Shown: positions 8,682-17,780, counted from the stretch's first letter. The stretch: 64,000 bases of DNA from Izhakiella australiensis (GCF_002006995.1 NZ_MRUL01000003.1:124001-188000); one strand, 5' to 3'. Made by a program: numbers and translations. The notes: generated from the letters alone by a model not told the origin.

Positions 8682-9402
8682 TATGGCGATCCCACTGCCA
8701 GCTCAGCCGATCGCCTGCCAGGGTGAAATGCTCGCTTTCAGCTAACAGGTGATGCAGGAATTGCAGGCTTTGCGGCAGGGCTTCCTGTTTTTCAGACTGC
8801 GCCGGCAGTGCGCGACATTGCCACTGGTCGCCCGCCGTCAACAGCAATGCCACTGCATAGGGCCAGGTCGGGGTATTTTCTGGCAACCAGGGATGGTAAC
8901 AATCGGGAATAGCGCCATCAAAATCAACCAGCATCACCTGCTGATAACCTGCGCAGTGCAGCGTTGCCACCTCAACCAGACCCTGTTGAAATGAATCAAT
9001 GCCTGCCGCCAGAGACGAGGTAATCAGCGGCGCTTTAGCGGCAAGGGTCAGACTGCCGGCGGCGGCGTTGTGCACGGACATAGTGAAATCGGTCGGGGAA
9101 AGCGGCTGTTGCTGCGCCAGCGCCGTCAGAATACGTAAATTACGCTCCAGCTCACCGTGGCGGCTGGTGAATACCGCAGCCTGCGGCTGATTACGCGCCA
9201 ATAATGCCATCGCGCAGTCAACCGCCGCCCGGCTGCCGCTGTTAAGGCGTCGGGCGGTCATCATCGGCAAGTGCTGACTCTTAGCCAGCGGCTGCGTCGC
9301 GTCAATGGTTGCAGCCTGGCGGGCCCATTCGGCCCAGTCGCCCGCTGTCGCCAGTCCCGGCGCGCTGGCCTGCCAGTCAAGAAGTCGGAAGGCTAGTTTC
9401 AT
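8674..9402 (-). CDS. Beta-ketoacyl synthase-like chain length factor (APE cluster)
   Basis: A 242-residue protein resembling the N-terminal half of a ketosynthase (SVHNAAAGS and SSLAAGIDSFQQGLVEVATL). It is much shorter than a full ketosynthase of about 400 residues and shows no active-site Cys in the usual context. Short proteins like this act as the chain-length factor that pairs with the true APE ketosynthase, whose gene lies beyond the left edge. It is the first gene of the visible APE operon, with an ATG at 9402 and 345 bases of noncoding DNA upstream. Confidence 0.82.
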   Translation of the reverse strand: MKLAFRLLDWQASAPGLATAGDWAEWARQAATIDATQPLAKSQHLPMMTARRLNSGSRAAVDCAMALLARNQPQAAVFTSRHGELERNLRILTALAQQQPLSPTDFTMSVHNAAAGSLTLAAKAPLITSSLAAGIDSFQQGLVEVATLHCAGYQQVMLVDFDGAIPDCYHPWLPENTPTWPYAVALLLTAGDQWQCRALPAQSEKQEALPQSLQFLHHLLAESEHFTLAGDRLSWQWDRHSE

Positions 9403-9747
9403 GCGATGTCTTCTACTACAGGAATAAGCCGCGTTTGCTATGGTTATCGGGTTGTATACGCGCGTTATTCAAACTGGTTTATTTGTCAGCACGCTTCAGT
9501 CTCGCCTGCCGGTGTACAACGCCGAATCCTCTGGCTTAAACACAGTGTCAGAGGGCATATTTCAGCGTGGCGAAAAACTGCTGGCAAAAAAGAATTTAAT
9601 AACTCTCTGAGCGCGCTGCCGTTTTAATTTTATGTTAATCCAGGCGGATAAAGTGGTGCATTTTAGCATTTAATGCCGAATAAACTGAAGAAGTAAATTC
9701 GGAGGCAAACCAGCGGCCGGAACAGCACCGCCAGCGCGTTAGGGCGT
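9403..9747. promoter_or_regulatory. Intergenic region upstream of the APE operon
   Basis: About 345 bases without a convincing gene, between the end of the outer-membrane factor gene and the first APE gene, both on the minus strand. The middle is AT-rich (9590-9700). On the minus strand the stretch around 9655-9680 has a GCATTAAATGC near-palindrome followed by TAAAAT, which could be a -10 element. I see no clear terminator and no ops/JUMPstart-like element. The APE promoter most likely lies here, but I cannot fix it. Confidence 0.4.
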
Positions 9748-11124
9748 TCAGGGTGAGGGCTGCCATCCGCCGCCGAGCGCGCGGTAGAGGTCAATTTGCG
9801 CCAGCAGTAAATTATTTTTTACCTGCACCAGGTTAAGCTGGGTAGTAAAGAGGGTTCGCTGCGCATCCAGCTCATCCAGGTAGGAGGCGTAGCCATTCTG
9901 ATAGCGGTTATGGGCAATACGCAACGACTCTTGCGTCACCCACAGCTGCGTTTCCAGTTCTTTTAGCTGCTGCTGACCACGATCGATGGCGTCCAGATCG
10001 TTATTCACCTCGCTGAAGGCGTTTCGCACGGTTTTCTCATAAGCGTACAGCGCCTGATTACGCTGCGACATCGAAACATCGACCTGCGCGGTCAGCGCCT
10101 CGCGGTTAAAGATCGGCGCCAGTACGCTGCCGCCAATGCTCCATAGCCGGAACGGGTTTTCCAGCAGCTGATAAAGCTGCCGACTCTGCAAGGTACCGCT
10201 GGCGGTCAGATTGAGCGAGGGTAGCAGTTTGGCTTGCGATGAGCGCAGCGATGCATCAGCCGCCAGCAGCGTTCGCTCAGCCTGAACGATATCCGGACGA
10301 CGCTGTAACAATGCCGACGGCAGCACCGCCGGCAGCGACTGCGGCATAAGGTGATCGAACGCCCGGCTGCGAGCTATCTGGCGCGGGTTCATACCGACCA
10401 GCACGCTCAGCGCGTTTTCCTGCTGGGCGACCTGATGTTGCAGCTGCGGAATTTGCGCCTTTGCCGTCTGATATTCCGATGCGGACTGTAACCATTCCTG
10501 CCGCGAGCTATAGCCGGCATCATACTGCCTTTTAGCCAGCCGCAGCGAATTCTCCCGACTGGCAAGGGTACCGCGCGTCACCCGGAGCTGCTCATCAAGC
10601 GCGACCAGCGTCATATAGCCAGAGGCGACCGAACTGGCGATGGTCAACTCGGCGGCAGACGCTGCAGCCTGCTGAGCGGCCAGCGACTGGCGCGCCGCCT
10701 CGATGCTGTTGCTGCGCGCGCCCCATAAATCAACCTCATAGTTCGCCTCCAGCAATCCCTGAAAAACAGCGTACTCATAGGGCTGACCGGTGACCGGCGA
10801 CATCGCGCGGGCATGGGTTGCATTCGCCCCGACTTGCAGCGTCGGATAGTCGCCGCCGTTAGCCGCGCGCAACTGGGCGCGGTACTGGTCGACGCGCGAG
10901 CGGGCAATCAGAATATCCGGGTTATTGCGCAGCCCCTGCTCCACCAGTCGGTTTAGCGCCGGGTCACCAAATGCGTGCCACCAGCCAGCCTCAACCGGCG
11001 CTGATGGACCGAACTGATCACGCCACTGCAAAGGTATCGGCAGCGATCGCGGCGCTTTTTCCACTTCGGTTGAACATCCCAGCAGTAATAGCGTCAACGT
11101 CAGCATCAGAGCGCGCCATTTCAT
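9748..11124 (-). CDS. Outer membrane factor lipoprotein of tripartite efflux pump (NodT/OprM type)
   Basis: A 458-residue outer-membrane channel protein. It has a lipoprotein signal with lipobox LLGC (Cys near residue 17), the early WWHAFGDPALNRLVEQGLRNNPD motif, and two repeats of long alpha-helical segments with LLQRRPDI at mid-protein, as in NodT/OprM proteins. It would form the exit duct for the pump encoded just upstream. It overlaps the membrane fusion gene by four bases and is last in the marR-led operon. Confidence 0.92.
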   Translation of the reverse strand: MKWRALMLTLTLLLLGCSTEVEKAPRSLPIPLQWRDQFGPSAPVEAGWWHAFGDPALNRLVEQGLRNNPDILIARSRVDQYRAQLRAANGGDYPTLQVGANATHARAMSPVTGQPYEYAVFQGLLEANYEVDLWGARSNSIEAARQSLAAQQAAASAAELTIASSVASGYMTLVALDEQLRVTRGTLASRENSLRLAKRQYDAGYSSRQEWLQSASEYQTAKAQIPQLQHQVAQQENALSVLVGMNPRQIARSRAFDHLMPQSLPAVLPSALLQRRPDIVQAERTLLAADASLRSSQAKLLPSLNLTASGTLQSRQLYQLLENPFRLWSIGGSVLAPIFNREALTAQVDVSMSQRNQALYAYEKTVRNAFSEVNNDLDAIDRGQQQLKELETQLWVTQESLRIAHNRYQNGYASYLDELDAQRTLFTTQLNLVQVKNNLLLAQIDLYRALGGGWQPSP

Positions 11125-12218
11125 TTCGGGTTCTCCTGATGACGATTTTTTGCAGCAGTATCAATGCGCACCTCAACCGACATGCCGGGACGTAAATGCG
11201 CGGCGTTGCGGCTGGTAACCTTAATGCGCACCGGAATGCGCTGAGCGATTTTGACAAAGTTGCCCGTGGCGTTGTCCGGCGAAATCGCGCTGAACTCAGA
11301 GCCGGCCGCCGGAGAGATAAACTCAACCTCGCCGTCAAATCGCTCCCCGTTGAGCGCGTCCACGGTAAAGCTGGCCGGCAGGCCGGTACGGATACGCGCC
11401 AGCTGGGTTTCTTTGAAATTGGCCACCACCCATACTGCCTGCGGCACCAGGGACGTCAGCCGGGTGCCGGCGCTAACGTAGGCCCCCTGACGTACCGCAA
11501 TTTGTCCCAGCTGTCCGGCCTGCGGCGCGACAATGCGCGTGTTATTCAGATCGATTTGCGCCAGCTCCAGCGCAGCGGCGGCGCTGGCGACATCAGCGTC
11601 CAGCGATGCCCGATTGACGATCACCGTTTGCAAGTCCTGGCGGGAAACGTTCAGCGTTGCTTTTGCCTGGGCGACTGACGTCACCATCTGCGCGTTGCTG
11701 GCGCGCGAAGCGTCGCGCTCGCGCAATGACAATGATCCATCGGTGACCAGATTCTCTACCCGCTTCAGGTCCAGACCGCTTTTTACCGCCTGAGCTTTGG
11801 CATTTTCCAGCGCGGCCTCGTTGCGCACAATGACCGCTTCGGCGCTGCGTCGCTGCTGTAAGTTATTCGCCAGGGCGGCTTTTTTCATCGCCAGCTGCGC
11901 CTGCGCCTGATGCACCCGCTGGCGGTATATCCGATCGTCAATGGTCATTAGCCGTTGCCCCTGACGCACCGGCTGATAATCCTGAACATCCACGGTCGTT
12001 ACGTAACCGCTGACCTGAGGGCTGATAAAGGTTACCTGGCCGCGTACATAGGCATTTTCAGTGCTCTGCACCTGACTGGTGAAGGGCCAGAGCTGCCAGG
12101 CGTATAAAATGACCAGCACGCCAATAATGGCAATGCCGGCGCCAAAGGCGATCGACAAAACGCGCAGCTTGTTGGCATTGTCACGAGCGTTGGCCTGATC
12201 CTGTTCCTGCTGACTCAT
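11121..12218 (-). CDS. HlyD/EmrA-family membrane fusion protein
   Basis: A 365-residue periplasmic adaptor. There is one N-terminal membrane helix (residues 19-42), then the EmrA-like TENAYVRGQVTFISPQVSGYV biotinyl-lipoyl half-motif. A long coiled coil follows (about residues 85-205) and then the second lipoyl half (RIVAPQAGQLGQ) with a beta-barrel domain. It links the MFS pump and the outer-membrane factor. It shares one base with the MFS stop and four with the next gene, so the three pump parts are translationally coupled. Confidence 0.92.
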   Translation of the reverse strand: MSQQEQDQANARDNANKLRVLSIAFGAGIAIIGVLVILYAWQLWPFTSQVQSTENAYVRGQVTFISPQVSGYVTTVDVQDYQPVRQGQRLMTIDDRIYRQRVHQAQAQLAMKKAALANNLQQRRSAEAVIVRNEAALENAKAQAVKSGLDLKRVENLVTDGSLSLRERDASRASNAQMVTSVAQAKATLNVSRQDLQTVIVNRASLDADVASAAAALELAQIDLNNTRIVAPQAGQLGQIAVRQGAYVSAGTRLTSLVPQAVWVVANFKETQLARIRTGLPASFTVDALNGERFDGEVEFISPAAGSEFSAISPDNATGNFVKIAQRIPVRIKVTSRNAAHLRPGMSVEVRIDTAAKNRHQENPK

Positions 12219-13945
12219 TATTTCCCCGCAGTAATCGCTGAAGATGATTGTTGCATTGCCCGCCGGGCCGCCAGCTCGGCGGCCGCTTCACGTTTCGCCT
12301 GCTGCCTCTTGAGATAGTGCTGGCGCAGCACGCGCCATACCGCCCAAATCAGAGTCAGCATGGCCAGTCCGGCAGTAAGCATATAGGTGTCGTTATAGGC
12401 CAGCACGTTAGCCTGCAGCGTGGCGGCCGACTGAAGCTGTACTACGCTTTGAGCCGCGCTTAGCGTACTGTCATTCAACAGGCTGCTGAACTGACTGGCA
12501 TACTGCGACAGGCGCTCGGTAACGTTGGGATCAAGATAATTAAGCTGATCGCCTAACAGGTTAGAATGATATTTCTCACGCCAGTTCTGAAACGTTCCCA
12601 GCAGCGCGGAACCAATCAGGCCGCCCAGATTCTGACTCATGCCAAACAGTACCACCAGGCTTATCAGGTTTTTCGGCTGCTGTACGACGCTGCCGATATT
12701 GATCAGCAGCGCCGGCGCAATAAAAAAGGCGCTGCTGAATCCCAACAGGAACTGGCTGAAATACATGTTGTTGCCACGGGTCAGCGGGCTTGACTGCGCA
12801 TCCATCAGCGAAGCCAGCATAATCAATAATAGCGACAGCAGAATGGGCCAGTTCAGATGCTTAACGTTAATCGTCAGGGCGCTGGTAATCATGCCGGCAA
12901 TGACACCCAGCAGGATCGCCAGCGCCAGCCCTTGCATCTGATCGTTTTGCAGACCGAGCTGCTGTAAAAAACCGATCGCCCCGGTATTCTGCTCGGCAAG
13001 CGTCACGCGCAGCATAATCATGACGATCCCAAGGCGGACGATTTCTCCACGCCCCAGCCAGCGGGTATTAATCAGCGGATTGGCGCGGTTATGTTCGAGC
13101 ACCACGGCGGCAACCACCAGCACCAGCCCCAGCGCTGAGCAGATCCCCAGCCAGGGCGTGCTGGTCCACCATTCGATGCGCCCTAATGACAATACCGCGC
13201 AAAATAATCCCATTCCCGGCGCCATCAGTAAGAAGGTGAGAAAATCTTTTTTCTCAAAGACCCCCCGATAGCGCTGACTCGGCGGCAGTTTCAGCACCAG
13301 CACGCCGCCAAGGCAGATCATTGCCAGTCCCAGTTCGAACAGATAAAGCCCGCGCCACTCTTCCAGCTCCAGCAGCTCGGTGGAAAACAAGCGCGCCAGC
13401 GGAATAGCCAGCTGCGAAGCAGCCAGGCCTATCGCCAGCGCCTTAAGCCGGTGGCGCGCCGGCCATGCCTGAATCTGGTAATAAATACCTAATGAACTTA
13501 GCGCTGCGGCCACCATGCCATGGGCGGTGCGCACCACGATCGCCGAGCTGAGGTCATTGACCAGCAGATGAAAAAAAGCCACCAGCACGTAGAGCACCAG
13601 AAAGGCTTCAGTAAACGTACGCAGGCCAAACTGCTGACGAAATTTCACCAGCAGCAGATTGATTGAAATATTGCCCATTACATAGACGGCGGGTAGCCAG
13701 GCTATTTCATTGTTGTAGGCGCCGAAAACCCCCTGCAAATTGGTTAAATTTGCCGTCACTAGCGCGTTACTCAGCGCGCCGGTCACTGAAATCAGCAGGC
13801 CGATAATGCCAAAGGCTACGCGTTTATGGTTAGGATGCACCGGCGTTGAAGGCGAACCCGGCATCATCGGCTGAGTTCCGGGCTCCCATTCACGCGGCGC
13901 ATAAGGATCCGGGCGCTCAGCCAGTCGCTGGCGAATGCTTTTCAC
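12218..13945 (-). CDS. MFS drug transporter, 14-helix DHA2 type (EmrB-like)
   Basis: A 575-residue major facilitator protein with about 14 hydrophobic segments from residue 45 to about 540 and a 44-residue polar N-terminus. A periplasmic loop of about 60 residues near 440-510 separates the last helices, as in EmrB-like pumps that work with EmrA adaptors. It would export toxic lipophilic compounds by proton antiport; the substrates are unknown. The gene begins two bases after the marR stop and runs straight into the HlyD gene. Confidence 0.9.
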   Translation of the reverse strand: MKSIRQRLAERPDPYAPREWEPGTQPMMPGSPSTPVHPNHKRVAFGIIGLLISVTGALSNALVTANLTNLQGVFGAYNNEIAWLPAVYVMGNISINLLLVKFRQQFGLRTFTEAFLVLYVLVAFFHLLVNDLSSAIVVRTAHGMVAAALSSLGIYYQIQAWPARHRLKALAIGLAASQLAIPLARLFSTELLELEEWRGLYLFELGLAMICLGGVLVLKLPPSQRYRGVFEKKDFLTFLLMAPGMGLFCAVLSLGRIEWWTSTPWLGICSALGLVLVVAAVVLEHNRANPLINTRWLGRGEIVRLGIVMIMLRVTLAEQNTGAIGFLQQLGLQNDQMQGLALAILLGVIAGMITSALTINVKHLNWPILLSLLLIMLASLMDAQSSPLTRGNNMYFSQFLLGFSSAFFIAPALLINIGSVVQQPKNLISLVVLFGMSQNLGGLIGSALLGTFQNWREKYHSNLLGDQLNYLDPNVTERLSQYASQFSSLLNDSTLSAAQSVVQLQSAATLQANVLAYNDTYMLTAGLAMLTLIWAVWRVLRQHYLKRQQAKREAAAELAARRAMQQSSSAITAGK

Positions 13946-13946
13946 C

Positions 13947-14381
13947 CTACTTTTCTCCGATCGCCGTCAGAAGCTGTTTAAGCACGCGTTCGGTAATTTT
14001 CAGCTCCTCGCTGTTAATATCAGCCAGCAGTTCGTGACGTAACGCATCCGCTTCCAGACGCAGCTTTTCATACAGCTGATAACCCACTTCGGTGACATAC
14101 AGCAGCCGTTTACGCCGGTCTTCCGGCGGCTGAATACGCTCGACCAGCTTCTGGCGCACCAGGCGATCGATCAGCGGTACCACGCTGGCATCCTCCAGCC
14201 CCATCGCCTGCGCTAACGCCTTTTGCGTCATCGGCTGCGGCTCGATAGCCAGGGTAGCAACGGCCATCCAGCTGCTCATGCTCAGGCCATTGTCTTTCAT
14301 TCGGCGATCGATAGCCTGGCGCCACGCATGGGCCGTGAGATGAAGTAGTCTTGAGAAATTGAGTTCCTGAGCCGTTAACAC
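13947..14381 (-). CDS. MarR-family regulator of the efflux operon
   Basis: A 144-residue winged-helix protein. The recognition region is LAQAMGLEDASVVPLIDRL near residues 65-83 and the wing is PEDRRKRLLYVTE. MarR proteins usually repress their own operon and release DNA when a drug binds. The start is a GTG at 14381. The ATG two bases upstream is in another frame and hits a stop at once. A palindrome lies only 15 bases upstream (14396-14409), which fits autoregulation of the marR-MFS-HlyD-OMF operon. Confidence 0.9.
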   Translation of the reverse strand: MLTAQELNFSRLLHLTAHAWRQAIDRRMKDNGLSMSSWMAVATLAIEPQPMTQKALAQAMGLEDASVVPLIDRLVRQKLVERIQPPEDRRKRLLYVTEVGYQLYEKLRLEADALRHELLADINSEELKITERVLKQLLTAIGEK

Positions 14382-14395
14382 ATAGCTACCTAATG

Positions 14396-14409
14396 GTTAG
14401 AGATCTAAC
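14396..14409. promoter_or_regulatory. Palindromic operator candidate for the MarR regulator
   Basis: The sequence GTTAGAGATCTAAC is a 6-2-6 inverted repeat with perfect arms, just upstream of the marR-like gene and in the gap shared with the divergent araC-like gene. MarR proteins bind palindromes of this size. The palindrome is seen; the binding is inferred. Confidence 0.5.
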
Positions 14410-14555
14410 TAAAACTGCCTGATTATAATCAGCAGCCATCCCGTATTGGAAGGTAGCTGATTATAAATTTTAGTGATAATTTTTCTCACCGCTTGTCTGC
14501 ACAGGATTTTACATCGTACTCTGGCAGCTATCTTATTGCTGACGATGGAGACGCT

Positions 14556-15404
14556 ATGCCCTCACCCACGCCGCACTGGGTTAGCCTCACGCACGATGCG
14601 GTCAGCGGTATTGAGGCGATCCGCGCTCACTTTACCGGTCATGCCTACGACCCGCATTTTCACGATAGCTATCTGGTTGGTGTAACCGAGCAGGGAGTGC
14701 AGCAATTTCATTCCCGGCGCCAGCGTCACCGCAGCCGACCCGGTACCAGCTTTTTACTTGAACCAGGCGATCTGCATGACGGCGATGCCATCGATGAACA
14801 GGGCTTCACCTATCGCATGCTCTACCTTGCACCCCAGTGGCTGCAGGCGGAGATGGCGAACATCTGGCAGGACAAGCTGCCGGCGGGTGAGCTGCAGTTT
14901 GCCGCAACGCTTGCTCAGGATAAGCGCCTGGCCGCCGCGGTGTTTCATGCCTGCCAGACATTTTTCGATGATGAAAGCGCGCTGATAAAAGAAGCCGGTC
15001 TGCAGCAGCTGCTGACCAACCTGGTGCGCCATCAACGCTGGTTCAGTCCGCAGAGGGTCGCCGCCGCACCGCGTCTGGCATACGCCTTGCGCGATTATCT
15101 TTGCGATAATCTGGCGGAAAACATCACGCTGCAACAGGCGGCGCACGCGCTGCAGGCAGACAGATTCCGCCTGACGCGAGCCTTTCAGGCTGAGTTCGGT
15201 CTGTCACCCCATGCCTGGCTGATCCAGAAGCGCCTGAATGCGGCGCGTCAGATGCTCGCCTGCGGCATGCAGCCGGCAGCCGTTGCCTTTCAAACCGGCT
15301 TTGCCGACCAAAGCCACCTTGGCCGCTGGTTCCGCCGCGCTTTTCAGCTCACTCCGGCACGCTATCGCCAGCGCTGCACAAATCTTCCAGACGTGGCGAG
15401 CTAA
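14556..15404 (+). CDS. AraC-family transcriptional regulator
   Basis: A 282-residue regulator. The N-terminal cupin-like domain contains HFHDSYLVGVTEQG near residue 35 and EPGDLHDGD near 75. The C-terminal two-helix-turn-helix domain covers residues 180-275, with the second-HTH signature AFQTGFADQSHLGRWFRRAFQLTPARYR. I use the ATG at 14556 because GGAG lies six bases upstream; a TTG 63 bases earlier extends the frame without a ribosome site. It stands divergent to marR and 41 bases before a DUF2000 gene that it may control. Confidence 0.88.
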   Translation: MPSPTPHWVSLTHDAVSGIEAIRAHFTGHAYDPHFHDSYLVGVTEQGVQQFHSRRQRHRSRPGTSFLLEPGDLHDGDAIDEQGFTYRMLYLAPQWLQAEMANIWQDKLPAGELQFAATLAQDKRLAAAVFHACQTFFDDESALIKEAGLQQLLTNLVRHQRWFSPQRVAAAPRLAYALRDYLCDNLAENITLQQAAHALQADRFRLTRAFQAEFGLSPHAWLIQKRLNAARQMLACGMQPAAVAFQTGFADQSHLGRWFRRAFQLTPARYRQRCTNLPDVAS

Positions 15405-15445
15405 CCAAGGTAAGTTGCGGTTTTCCCTCTGCAAGCGAGTTCGCG

Positions 15446-15853
15446 ATGAAAGAAGAGCGCTGCGTCCTGATTATTAATCCCTCTCTGGCCCCGGGTAAAA
15501 CGGCTAATGCCGCAGCGGTAATGGCGTTGACCGTCGGCCAGCGCCACCCACATCTGGTCGGCCCGGCGCTGACCGATGGCAGTGGCCTGAGCTGGCCGGG
15601 CCTGATTCCGACCGGAATTCCGGTACTAAGCGCTACGCCAGCGGTTCTGTCGACGCTGCTCAGTAGCGTACTGAGTCAGAATTTTGACGTGGTGATCTTT
15701 CCTGAACAGGGTCAGATGACAACGGACTATGCCGCGTTCAGCGCCGCCGTTGCCGAAGTCACCACGGATGCGCTGCCGCTGCTGGGGATTGCCGTGACCG
15801 GTGAGAAGAAAGCACTGCGCAAATTTACCGCCGGTTTATCCCTGTTTGCCTGA
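15446..15853 (+). CDS. DUF2000 family protein
   Basis: A 135-residue soluble protein. The family pattern is an early CVLIINPSLAPGKTANAAAVMALTVG-type start and a GIAVTGEKKALRKFTAGL-like end, as in DUF2000 proteins, whose fold resembles peptidyl-tRNA hydrolase 2 but whose function is unknown. It follows the AraC regulator on the same strand after 41 bases, a pairing common in proteobacteria. The ribosome site is weak (GCAAGCGAG). Confidence 0.8.
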   Translation: MKEERCVLIINPSLAPGKTANAAAVMALTVGQRHPHLVGPALTDGSGLSWPGLIPTGIPVLSATPAVLSTLLSSVLSQNFDVVIFPEQGQMTTDYAAFSAAVAEVTTDALPLLGIAVTGEKKALRKFTAGLSLFA

Positions 15854-16055
15854 AAGCATGGCGGCCAGTTGCGGGAAAATCTGTAGAGGGTTGCCGATGA
15901 CAGCAGCTAAGTCGCCTTAAGTTTGAGCTGATATGTTGATTTCATCGCCCGGTCATCGCCGCTGGAGAAATTTAGGTACGGCGGAAAAATTTCAATGGTG
16001 CCGGTCGTGGGTGGGCAGTAATCGCGAAAAAGATTCTGAAACTAAGAATAACCAT

Positions 16056-16079
16056 AGAAAAAAACCGCCCGAAGGCGGT
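16056..16079 (-). terminator. Rho-independent terminator, original end of the tRNA operon
   Basis: On the minus strand ACCGCC-TTCG-GGCGGT is followed by a run of eight T, a strong terminator with a UUCG-type tetraloop. It lies 55 bases beyond the displaced tRNA-Leu 3' end at 16134. Before the prophage entered it most likely ended the glyW-cysT-leuZ transcript. Confidence 0.85.
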
Positions 16080-16133
16080 CATGACATTGCTTACACAGCT
16101 TTGTTTTTATTTGGTTTTTATAATCGGTAGCGG

Positions 16134-16188
16134 TGGTGCCCGGGGCGGGACTTGAACCCGCACAGCCTAATGGCCGAGGGATTTTAAA
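16134..16188 (-). repeat. attL: 55-bp copy of the tRNA-Leu 3' part
   Basis: These 55 bases are identical to 48869-48923, the 3' part of tRNA-Leu(UAA) from CCA to inside the anticodon stem. The 5' half of the tRNA is missing here, so this is the left attachment site and not a second tRNA gene. The match ends at A16188; beyond it comes phage DNA. Confidence 0.95.
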
Positions 16189-16281
16189 AACTATCAATGA
16201 GCCTTACAAATCATAACTTTATGACTTATAAGGCTTTTACTAATGGTGATATGCGGTGATATCAGGTGATGACTGGTATTT

Positions 16282-16289
16282 TGCTGCCA
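16282..16289 (+). repeat. Candidate integrase arm-type site, left end
   Basis: One copy of TGCTGCCA inside TTTTGCTGCCACT, the same 13 bases found at the right end next to int, where the core repeats three times. Upstream, three GGTGAT copies lie close together (16244-16270). Such repeats flanking att cores are usually integrase or Cox binding sites. Confidence 0.5.
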
Positions 16290-16293
16290 CTAT

Positions 16294-16542
16294 TTAAAGC
16301 GCTAGATTTAACTGATCCCTTCCATAGTGAGACGCCGGGAAGGCATCGCGGGGGATGAAATCAGGCGGTAACGGTGCAACGCCTGCACGCTTTGTTACCT
16401 CCCTTTCCACGCTGTTAAGCGTGGTGAATGATCGGCTACATTCCAGATTCTGACACTGGTGATATTGCCGGATTGTCATATCGGTTATTTTACGGCTGGT
16501 ACGGGTGCGGGCCATAGCGCCGCAAAATGGACATCTGAACAT
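16294..16542 (-). CDS. ogr: Ogr/Delta-type late gene activator
   Basis: An 82-residue zinc-binding activator. CPFC near the start and C-X4-C in CQNLECSRSF form the Ogr zinc site. Ogr turns on P2 late promoters by contacting RNA polymerase and binding about 55 bases upstream of the start. I place the start at the ATG at 16542 (MFRCPFCG) with GGGGAG nine bases upstream; an 11-codon extension is not family-like. It follows D after 39 bases, as in P2. Confidence 0.92.
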   Translation of the reverse strand: MFRCPFCGAMARTRTSRKITDMTIRQYHQCQNLECSRSFTTLNSVEREVTKRAGVAPLPPDFIPRDAFPASHYGRDQLNLAL

Positions 16543-16581
16543 AATGATGGCTCCCCTGTGGGAGTTGAACTCCATTTCATT

Positions 16582-17718
16582 TTATTCAGTTTCCGCTATC
16601 CAGTCAGGTATTTTCGCTTCCAGCTCCAGCCGGGTGGTAAAGCCGTTGTCGTCTATGACGTGCTCAGCACGTGCAATAATCCAGTCCTGATTATCTATTT
16701 CATCCTTAAAACCGCTAACCATGACGTGCATTTCAGGGTAAAGCTCAGCGCGGCCACGCGCCAGGGTGATCGAAAACTCTGCTGCGCCACGCTGAAGCTG
16801 TTGCCACTTTGCCGCCGCCGCACGTTTCGCCGCCTCTTCATTCTGGTAGGTTTTGCGCAGCACATAAACGTTACCGTCTGCTCCCTCCATGTAATCGCCC
16901 TCACGGCTGCTGCTCTTCTCTTTTTTGGGCTTTGCAGGTTTGCGGCGCTTAACGCTGACCTTTTTCTTTTTGCCAAAATTCAGATCCAGCCAGTAAGCCC
17001 GAACACCGGTATAGGCATCCCGATCGGCAATACGAAAGCGATGCCGGTCGCCACTTGTGCGGTCAATACTGGCAGAGGGGAGCGCCTTCCCGTCAGCGGT
17101 CACATCACCACCCGGCAGGATAAACAGCAGACTGCCGTTCTTAACGGTGGCAATTGCGCCCAGCATGTCCGCCATGCGGGTAAGGAATGACATATCGCTT
17201 TCCTGCGTCTGGTCGGCGTGATCAATCTCAATATCTATGAGCATTTCACTGATCTGCGCCTTCAGTCCGTATCGGTGCGCTATTGCCGACACAACGCGCT
17301 CAACGCTCACTTCATGCCATGAAACTTCGCGCTTTACGTTGAATTCTTCACGAAAATCAGCGCTGCGGGCAGTAACGCCAATGGTATCTGCTGGGCCTTC
17401 ATGGGAAACCTCGTCAACCGTGTACAGCCCCTTGTAAATCAGTGGTTCACCCAGCCAGCCAAATGATACGGCAAGCTCAGCCCCGCGCGGCGGCAGTGCA
17501 ACCATACCGTCACTGTCATCAATGGAAATAGATAGCTGATCGGCATCAAAGCCCCTGTTGTCCGTCAGTGACAACGACATGATCCGATCATCAAGCTGCG
17601 TCAGTACCTTGCCGCCCATCGTAATGCTGAATCCTGGACTTTTTACCGCCTCGGTAAGTGAATCGTTATAACTGCTGACGGCGTCGTTAAGTGATTTGGT
17701 CAGGTCTGTAAGTGCCAT
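16582..17718 (-). CDS. D: Phage late control protein D (tail hub)
   Basis: A 378-residue baseplate hub protein, close to P2 gpD in length. It begins MALTDLTKSL, includes SFGWLGEPLIYKGLYTVDEV and DQTQESDMSFLTRMADMLGA, and has a lysine-rich linker near residues 255-280. GpD forms the hub to which spike V attaches. The start is the ATG at 17718 with GAAGGGGG upstream; a 29-codon extension lies in the promoter region. Unlike in P2, it is not downstream of U but divergent from FI, with its own upstream region. Confidence 0.92.
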   Translation of the reverse strand: MALTDLTKSLNDAVSSYNDSLTEAVKSPGFSITMGGKVLTQLDDRIMSLSLTDNRGFDADQLSISIDDSDGMVALPPRGAELAVSFGWLGEPLIYKGLYTVDEVSHEGPADTIGVTARSADFREEFNVKREVSWHEVSVERVVSAIAHRYGLKAQISEMLIDIEIDHADQTQESDMSFLTRMADMLGAIATVKNGSLLFILPGGDVTADGKALPSASIDRTSGDRHRFRIADRDAYTGVRAYWLDLNFGKKKKVSVKRRKPAKPKKEKSSSREGDYMEGADGNVYVLRKTYQNEEAAKRAAAAKWQQLQRGAAEFSITLARGRAELYPEMHVMVSGFKDEIDNQDWIIARAEHVIDDNGFTTRLELEAKIPDWIAETE

Positions 17719-17780
17719 GCTTTCCCCCTTCTTCCGGCGAAGGATCCCACGCGCGCGGGAGAGACCAAATCGGTTTTTGT

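Noticed and set aside
14381-14383. The ATG at 14383 as marR start
   Set aside because: It reads ATG-TGT-TAA and stops at once; the overlapping GTG at 14381 is in the MarR frame.
16134-16188. A second tRNA-Leu gene at the left prophage end
   Set aside because: Only the 3' part of the tRNA is present; the D arm and acceptor 5' strand are missing, so it is attL.
16459-17190. A long plus-strand frame of 243 codons over gene D
   Set aside because: It is antisense to a clear gpD gene and its product has low-complexity features of shadow frames.
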